Shown here piece after piece: positions 43,915 through 47,943 of a DNA stretch of 47,943 bases (position 1 is the stretch's first letter; every line of letters begins with the position of its first letter). The DNA is taken from assembly GCA_036822015.1 (NCBI GenBank), contig DAISIL010000021.1, forward strand, positions 1 to 47,943, given 5' to 3'. This stretch comes from DAISIL01 sp036822015. Lineage in GTDB: Bacteria > Bacteroidota > Bacteroidia > Cytophagales > Bernardetiaceae. The position numbers and the translations under genes were made by a program. Below the pieces are notes generated by a model that saw nothing but the letters and a program-made list of their open reading frames with translations, did no database searches and was not told where the DNA came from.

Positions 43915-44967
43915 TTACTTTATTTTCAAGGTTACTTTTCCTTGATGTGAAAGTTGTAGGTTATTGGATACAATAACAGTGTCTCCTGCTTTCAGTCCGT
44001 CCAGAATCTCTGCCCATTCGCTATTTTCCTCACCAATCTGGACGTAGTTCCAAAAGGCATAGCCATTTTTGTACGTAAAGACCACCGGCTTATCCGAACG
44101 CTGCACGATGGCTTCCTGCGGAACAAGCAGTTGAGCCGCTCTCGGGAACTCGACTTGTAAGCGCAAATTCATACCGGGAATAAGCCCCTGGTTATCAACA
44201 ACTTCAAAATGAATTTTGACCAATCCTTCCGAAGATACCAGGGGGTTGATTTCTGTAAGCCGCAACTGATAAACACGTTGCTCTCCGATGGGAGTTGCCA
44301 TAGCAAATAGCCCCTCTTTGAGATCGGGCAGGCGGCTTTCAGGAAGCTGCGCTTCTACGGCTAGCTGCGTCCGGTCATAAAGCCGCCCCAACTCAACAAA
44401 AGCCTGTACCTGCTCCCCTTCGCTGGGATACCAGTTGCTCAACACCCCTGTAAAAGGTGCCTTGAGCTGGGTCTGAGTAAGGTTTTGTTGTGCCTCTGCC
44501 ACAGCAACCGCAGCCAGGACTAAGCCGCTACGAACTTTCAAAATATGAGATAAAGTATCAGGCAGAGAGGATGAATCTCCCCATACTCCGCCATATTCCA
44601 AAAAAAGTTTTCGATAATTATCTTTTCTGATCTCCTCTTCGGCTCGAGCGCGATCCAGGCGCAAGCGGTACTCCTCCTGCTGCAAAGTGGCTAGGGGTTG
44701 TCCTGCCGACACCGTAGCTCCATTGGCAACCAGCACGGCAGATATACGCCCGGATAACAAAAAAGACACGCCTGCCTGACGACGCGCCACTACTTTTGCG
44801 TTGGTTTTAAGAACTTGCTTTAATGATCCAGATTGTACTTGCATGGTATCTACTACAATAGGCGGCAGGGTAGCCAGACCGACCTCCGAAGCAGATGAGC
44901 TGGCCTCCTCCACTTGACAGGCTGCTAAAACAAGCAAAAAATAACACCACCCATAATAAAATCGCAT
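43915..44967 (-). CDS. Periplasmic adaptor (membrane fusion protein) lipoprotein of the RND system
   Basis: A 350-residue HlyD/AcrA-type adaptor with a lipobox (LVLAAC, Cys17). The lipoyl/barrel-sandwich halves are FLLSGRISAVLVANGATVSA and QLKAPFTGVLSNWYPSEGEQ, separated by a short helical hairpin (about 100-160, LRLDRARAEEEIRKDNYRKL). The beta-barrel and membrane-proximal domains follow (INPLVSSEGLVKIHFEVVDN, VPQEAIVQRSDKPVVFTYKN). The short hairpin suggests a partner that reaches far into the periplasm, but that is inference. It lies 23 bases after the DUF4221 lipoprotein and 2 bases before the first permease. Confidence 0.93.
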   Translation of the reverse strand: MRFYYGWCYFLLVLAACQVEEASSSASEVGLATLPPIVVDTMQVQSGSLKQVLKTNAKVVARRQAGVSFLLSGRISAVLVANGATVSAGQPLATLQQEEYRLRLDRARAEEEIRKDNYRKLFLEYGGVWGDSSSLPDTLSHILKVRSGLVLAAVAVAEAQQNLTQTQLKAPFTGVLSNWYPSEGEQVQAFVELGRLYDRTQLAVEAQLPESRLPDLKEGLFAMATPIGEQRVYQLRLTEINPLVSSEGLVKIHFEVVDNQGLIPGMNLRLQVEFPRAAQLLVPQEAIVQRSDKPVVFTYKNGYAFWNYVQIGEENSEWAEILDGLKAGDTVIVSNNLQLSHQGKVTLKIK

Positions 44968-44990
44968 AAGTTTATTTTAGTTTCCTCTCA

Positions 44991-46109
44991 TCACAAATCG
45001 CTCAACTGAAAAACATCAAAAACCAACTGATCTTCATTTTCGGTATCTCGGCGGGCCATATGCAAGCCCTCTTTCGTAATAAAATGTACCACTGGATAAT
45101 AAACTCCTTTCGGTAGCTTGTACTCCCCTACCCTCTGATGCTGTTTATTCAAAATGACCAAAGTCATCGGTATATCAAACATGGAAGGCAAGGGAAGCAA
45201 CTCCTTACTTACGCCTTGCAAAGCCGAGCGAAATGTATATCCTGTATAGGGGTCATGTTTCACAAAATAAAAAGAAGGATTCATAAAAAAACGCTCCGTA
45301 TATTGAGGATCAGCGGCGGCCTCCGCTTGCGTTTGATAAGGTGGAGGTACTGTATCAAAAAATTGACTGTAGGCGGGAAAAGATATATTATCTCCCTTCA
45401 AATCAGTGATGTATAGATTTTTGTCATTAGGAAAACTAATCACCCAACGCGCTGTGCCAGGGTCATAGGATGCGTAAAAAGTGTCGTAGTTCATTCCACC
45501 CCAACAGCCTTGAGCATAAGCAGGTGATACCAAAAAACCTGGTACCTCTTCCGTTTTTTTATCTGCCAAAGATACCGCCACAAAAGGTGGATACCCGTGG
45601 CTGTAGCGCGTTGCCAGTAAATACAGACGATCATCGCGCCAAACCATGGGACAAATCGTGGAGGTTAGTACAAAAGCATTTGTTCCCGTAATTTCGATAA
45701 GTACCCGTTGATTAACAAGCCCTTGGTCGCTGGTGAGTAAGACACTGTGGTTGTTGTAAAGGAAAATAGAATCTCGGGTATGTACCAAAAAACCAGCTAT
45801 TTTTCCTACCCCATGCTCACCTTCGCGCTCATAACGGATGGGAGATAGCTCCTTTTCCTGTGCATAATCAAAAACACGAAGGGAATTATCGCTGCGATTG
45901 ATGGCATAAAGGTACGTTCCGGAATCGGTCTCAGCGCATTGCAGCATAGGCAAGAAGGCTTCGGTAACCGAATCCAGCGGAAAAATTTTCTGCCCCACGA
46001 TGCGCAGTGTTTTGCTTTCGTCAGGACTCTTGTTTATCTGATGCTCTTGCGAATCTTGACAAGCATATAGGAAAATTAGTAAACCGTAAACTAGATGATA
46101 TTTTTTCAT
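44991..46109 (-). CDS. DUF4221-like lipoprotein (predicted beta-propeller)
   Basis: A 372-residue lipoprotein with lipobox FLYAC (Cys17). The pattern of DUF4221 proteins is visible: LYAINRSDNSLRVFDYAQ, EGEHGVGKIAGFLVHTRDSI, a central YPPFVAVSLADKKTE strand set and a C-terminal FITKEGLHMARRDTENEDQL. These repeated four-stranded segments suggest a six- or seven-bladed propeller. Function of the family is unknown. A GGAAAC stretch lies just before the ATG. It sits between the Trx-like lipoprotein (13 bases) and the RND adaptor (23 bases) on one strand, so it is likely co-expressed with the pump. Confidence 0.85.
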   Translation of the reverse strand: MKKYHLVYGLLIFLYACQDSQEHQINKSPDESKTLRIVGQKIFPLDSVTEAFLPMLQCAETDSGTYLYAINRSDNSLRVFDYAQEKELSPIRYEREGEHGVGKIAGFLVHTRDSIFLYNNHSVLLTSDQGLVNQRVLIEITGTNAFVLTSTICPMVWRDDRLYLLATRYSHGYPPFVAVSLADKKTEEVPGFLVSPAYAQGCWGGMNYDTFYASYDPGTARWVISFPNDKNLYITDLKGDNISFPAYSQFFDTVPPPYQTQAEAAADPQYTERFFMNPSFYFVKHDPYTGYTFRSALQGVSKELLPLPSMFDIPMTLVILNKQHQRVGEYKLPKGVYYPVVHFITKEGLHMARRDTENEDQLVFDVFQLSDL

Positions 46110-46122
46110 TGTTTCCTTAATC

Positions 46123-46566
46123 TCATTGTAGAAATGTTAGGTAGTTGATCGCATCATCTATTTCTCCATCTATGACGTAGTGATAATGCTTAATTTGACC
46201 GTTGCTAAAATGCACAAGAATAGGTTTGCCCATACCTGTCTCGTACTTTGATATTCTGCTTTTGGTATCAAGAATCAGACGGATCCTTTTTTTAGATAAA
46301 TAATCATAATCCAATTCTTTATTCCGTGATATGAGAATAAGAGCAAAGTTTGGGGGAAACGTTTCTATTTTTTCAATTTCTTTAATGTGCTTCTCAGCAC
46401 AGTCGCAGTTATCAAAGGATATAATATAAAAAATGTGATTTAATAAGTTTTCATTACTTAATTGATGAACCTCTTTCAGATAGCGTTTTATCCCGTCCTC
46501 GTATGTGTGATGAGAGGTACAGGAGGGCAGGACGAAAAAGAAAATAGCAAAAATATATTTCATCAT
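46123..46566 (-). CDS. Small thioredoxin-fold-like lipoprotein (unknown)
   Basis: A 147-residue lipoprotein with lipobox VLPSC. I do not recognise a named family. The layout suggests a thioredoxin-like fold: a strand then FDNCDCAEKHIKEIEKI where a redox motif would lie (C-D-C rather than CxxC), then FALILISRNKELDYDYL, and late GKPILVHFSNGQIKHYHYV, where the Pro could be the cis-Pro before a strand. The C-terminal helix is IDDAINYLTFL. It has strongly AT-rich coding. Its start overlaps the upstream DUF4221 stop by ATGA (46563-46566), so the two are coupled. Redox activity is doubtful. Confidence 0.75.
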   Translation of the reverse strand: MMKYIFAIFFFVLPSCTSHHTYEDGIKRYLKEVHQLSNENLLNHIFYIISFDNCDCAEKHIKEIEKIETFPPNFALILISRNKELDYDYLSKKRIRLILDTKSRISKYETGMGKPILVHFSNGQIKHYHYVIDGEIDDAINYLTFLQ

Positions 46567-47720
46567 TTCATCTCAATTAAATCAAATGCTATTTCATTTT
46601 CGATATTTTCCTCATTATATGGATTATTCTTGCTGACTAGAAACTTTCCATCACCTACATAGCAGACTTGACCAAAATGATATTTTCTTTCAGGAAATTT
46701 CATTTCCTTAACATCCCTTGCATCTGCTCCTAAGCGACCATACATAATTGACCAGCTAGACTCCAAATATTCATTCAACAACCCATCCGCATTTTTGAGG
46801 GGCTGTTTGTGCTTGACCACACGATAAAGCGTTTGATGATCTACATCGTAAAAGTCATTAATATACATCCCCTGCATATTTGAATAGTTTTCTCGTAATT
46901 GGAAATCAGCATTAGCGCTCAGTCGCTCAAAATTGACAGGTAAATATTTGCTCTTCCAGGTTGAAATAGGTGTAAGAAGTCTCTGTTGGGTGTCGTAAGT
47001 ATAAATATTGTGATCTTGCGGAAATAAAATAACAAAAATGTTCCCATTTTTGGGAAATACAGTCATATCCATGGCGTATAGAAAGTAACCTTCTTTATTT
47101 GCAAATAAATGCCTTGGGTATTTTCCATGCTTATCGGAAAATTCATTTTTGTAAGTATCATAAAAAGCGAAATATCCATTATTATATAAATTTACACTTG
47201 TATTCTCGAATAATGGATAAACAGGGAAAATCATTTTTTTCTGTCCTGAACTCCAAAAAAAGCAGTTACCACCTTTATCCATGTAGCCAAAAGAAATACT
47301 ATCTTTCTTTCGCATGGCATCTCCAACGAAAAAGGTAGTCTCTTGTGTCTGTTCGATATTTGTCAGTTTTACGCGCTCTCCTACATACCAGACAAGAAAA
47401 ATAGAATCTGAATTATGAATGTAATAATCCTCAATAATAAATTTATCTTTTCCTTCTTTGATTGAAGGGATGTGGTGGGGAATTTCTTCCGTTTCTAAAT
47501 CATAAAAAAACAAACCATTCTCATTTACTGCATCTAATCCCACCAGATACTTTTTACCTTTATATTTAAAAGAATGATAGTCATATAAATCTGTAAATAA
47601 TGAATCTGTCCTTATCGTAACTTCACCAACGATAAAATCACTAGGTGTATAAATGTCTACCTCTTTTTCTTGTGTGCAAGAAAAGATAAAAATCAGGGAA
47701 AGCCAAATACATTTTTTCAT
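46563..47720 (-). CDS. Second DUF4221-like lipoprotein
   Basis: A 385-residue lipoprotein with lipobox FIFSC. It shares layout with the downstream DUF4221 protein (GLFFYDLETEEIPHHIPSI, DYYIHNSDSIFLVWYVGE, then FPERKYHFGQVCYVGDGKFL), but little identity is apparent by eye, so it is an old paralogue. It is AT-rich compared with the rest of the window. It lies 81 bases after the small Cys-peptide gene and overlaps the next gene by ATGA. A candidate promoter with both elements lies in that 81-base gap. A role in binding or sensing a secreted peptide is speculation. Confidence 0.83.
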   Translation of the reverse strand: MKKCIWLSLIFIFSCTQEKEVDIYTPSDFIVGEVTIRTDSLFTDLYDYHSFKYKGKKYLVGLDAVNENGLFFYDLETEEIPHHIPSIKEGKDKFIIEDYYIHNSDSIFLVWYVGERVKLTNIEQTQETTFFVGDAMRKKDSISFGYMDKGGNCFFWSSGQKKMIFPVYPLFENTSVNLYNNGYFAFYDTYKNEFSDKHGKYPRHLFANKEGYFLYAMDMTVFPKNGNIFVILFPQDHNIYTYDTQQRLLTPISTWKSKYLPVNFERLSANADFQLRENYSNMQGMYINDFYDVDHQTLYRVVKHKQPLKNADGLLNEYLESSWSIMYGRLGADARDVKEMKFPERKYHFGQVCYVGDGKFLVSKNNPYNEENIENEIAFDLIEMK

Positions 47721-47733
47721 TAGTATTTTTTAT

Positions 47734-47765
47734 TAAAAGTATATTGCCCTAATAGAATCAGCAAA
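47734..47765 (-). promoter_or_regulatory. Candidate promoter for the DUF4221/RND operon
   Basis: On the minus strand TTTG (47762-47765) and TACTTTTA (47734-47741, one mismatch to TAnnTTTG) are separated by 20 bases, matching Bacteroidetes -33/-7 spacing, with ATG 47720 13 bases downstream. It may be internal to a longer operon that includes the Cys-peptide gene. Confidence 0.4.
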
Positions 47766-47801
47766 CTCAAGTAGGGGAATATATCTTATTGTATTAGGTA
47801 C

Positions 47802-47942
47802 TCATCTCATGCACTCTTTGCCACCTAGCTTACATTTTCTTAAACCTGTATCCAGATTTACCTTGATGTGACCATTGAAACAACCTGCCCCCGAAGGATT
47901 GATTGTTTCATAATCTTGAGAGTAGGCGGTTGTATTAGCACC
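47802..47942 (-). CDS. C-terminal part of a small cysteine-containing peptide (NVEALA-like candidate, partial)
   Basis: On the minus strand a frame is open from the window edge (47942) to TGA at 47802, giving 46 residues with no ATG until near the end, so the N-terminus lies outside. It contains three Cys, at visible positions 21, 37 and 44, with Gly-rich spacers (PSGAGCFNGH, then LRKCKLGGKECMR at the end). This shape (short, Cys in the last third, ending just after a Gly-x-x-Cys) recalls the NVEALA-type peptides of Bacteroidetes, which have a leader and are encoded next to propeller-type lipoproteins. The diagnostic leader cannot be seen, so assignment is tentative. It is 81 bases upstream of a DUF4221 gene on the same strand. 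Confidence 0.55.
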   Translation of the reverse strand, partial: GANTTAYSQDYETINPSGAGCFNGHIKVNLDTGLRKCKLGGKECMR

Positions 47943-47943
47943 A

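Noticed and set aside
1..47943. tRNA, rRNA, riboswitch or complete insertion sequence
   Set aside because: No tRNA-like or rRNA sequence, known riboswitch pattern or transposase gene was recognised on either strand by eye.

Overview
The window looks like a chromosome segment from a free-living, probably aerobic member of the Bacteroidetes. The evidence is: a giant secreted protein ending in a gliding-motility-associated (CHU_C) type IX sorting domain; many lipoproteins and signal peptides ending in xxGQ or AxAQ; an AccD without its zinc ribbon, as is usual in this phylum; a DUF4221 pair; a phenylalanine 4-hydroxylase; and start-proximal TAnnTTTG promoter elements. No tRNA, rRNA, CRISPR array or complete insertion sequence was seen. 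Genes are packed tightly, with no gene-free stretch above 300 bases once starts are corrected.

Left edge (1-1779). An AT-rich partial gene for a DUF2326-type coiled-coil ATPase-like protein, a family linked to ABC-3C conflict systems, ends at 1590. About 20 bases later the minus strand carries only the first ~21 codons of dapF, cut off at the point where base composition changes. I read this as the boundary of an acquired segment whose junction lies inside dapF.

Housekeeping block (1780-20148). This block holds a DEDDh exonuclease, MscS, AccD, an N-acetylmuramoyl-L-alanine amidase, an M16 peptidase, an HD hydrolase, a UMF1 transporter, phenylalanine hydroxylase, a DUF2279 protein interrupted at a T9 run, pirin, DnaJ, a three-gene minus-strand group (Crp-like / lytic transglycosylase / SDR), a TlpA-like thioredoxin, ClpS, DUF2007, a minus-strand operon (enoyl-CoA hydratase / OppC / RsbU-type phosphatase), and a small unknown protein.

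Envelope block (20238-31435). Two periplasmic peptidyl-prolyl isomerase-like proteins (the second SurA) lead a tightly spaced run: a DUF3857-like protein with a degenerate transglutaminase region, a leucine-rich-repeat lipoprotein, a penicillin-acylase family hydrolase, a small membrane protein, and an OmpA/PD40 protein with an extra N-terminal domain. An alpha/beta hydrolase and a YfcE-like phosphodiesterase follow.

Surface and export block (31639-47942). A 2064-residue T9SS-dependent repeat protein faces a minus-strand operon. In transcription order that operon is: a small cysteine-containing peptide (partial, 5' end outside the window), a DUF4221 lipoprotein, a thioredoxin-fold-like lipoprotein, a second DUF4221 lipoprotein, a membrane-fusion protein, and two different RND permeases. 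This linkage of a short Cys peptide, propeller-type lipoproteins and a two-permease RND exporter is the best candidate here for an undescribed system. Its proximal part is much more AT-rich than the rest of the window.
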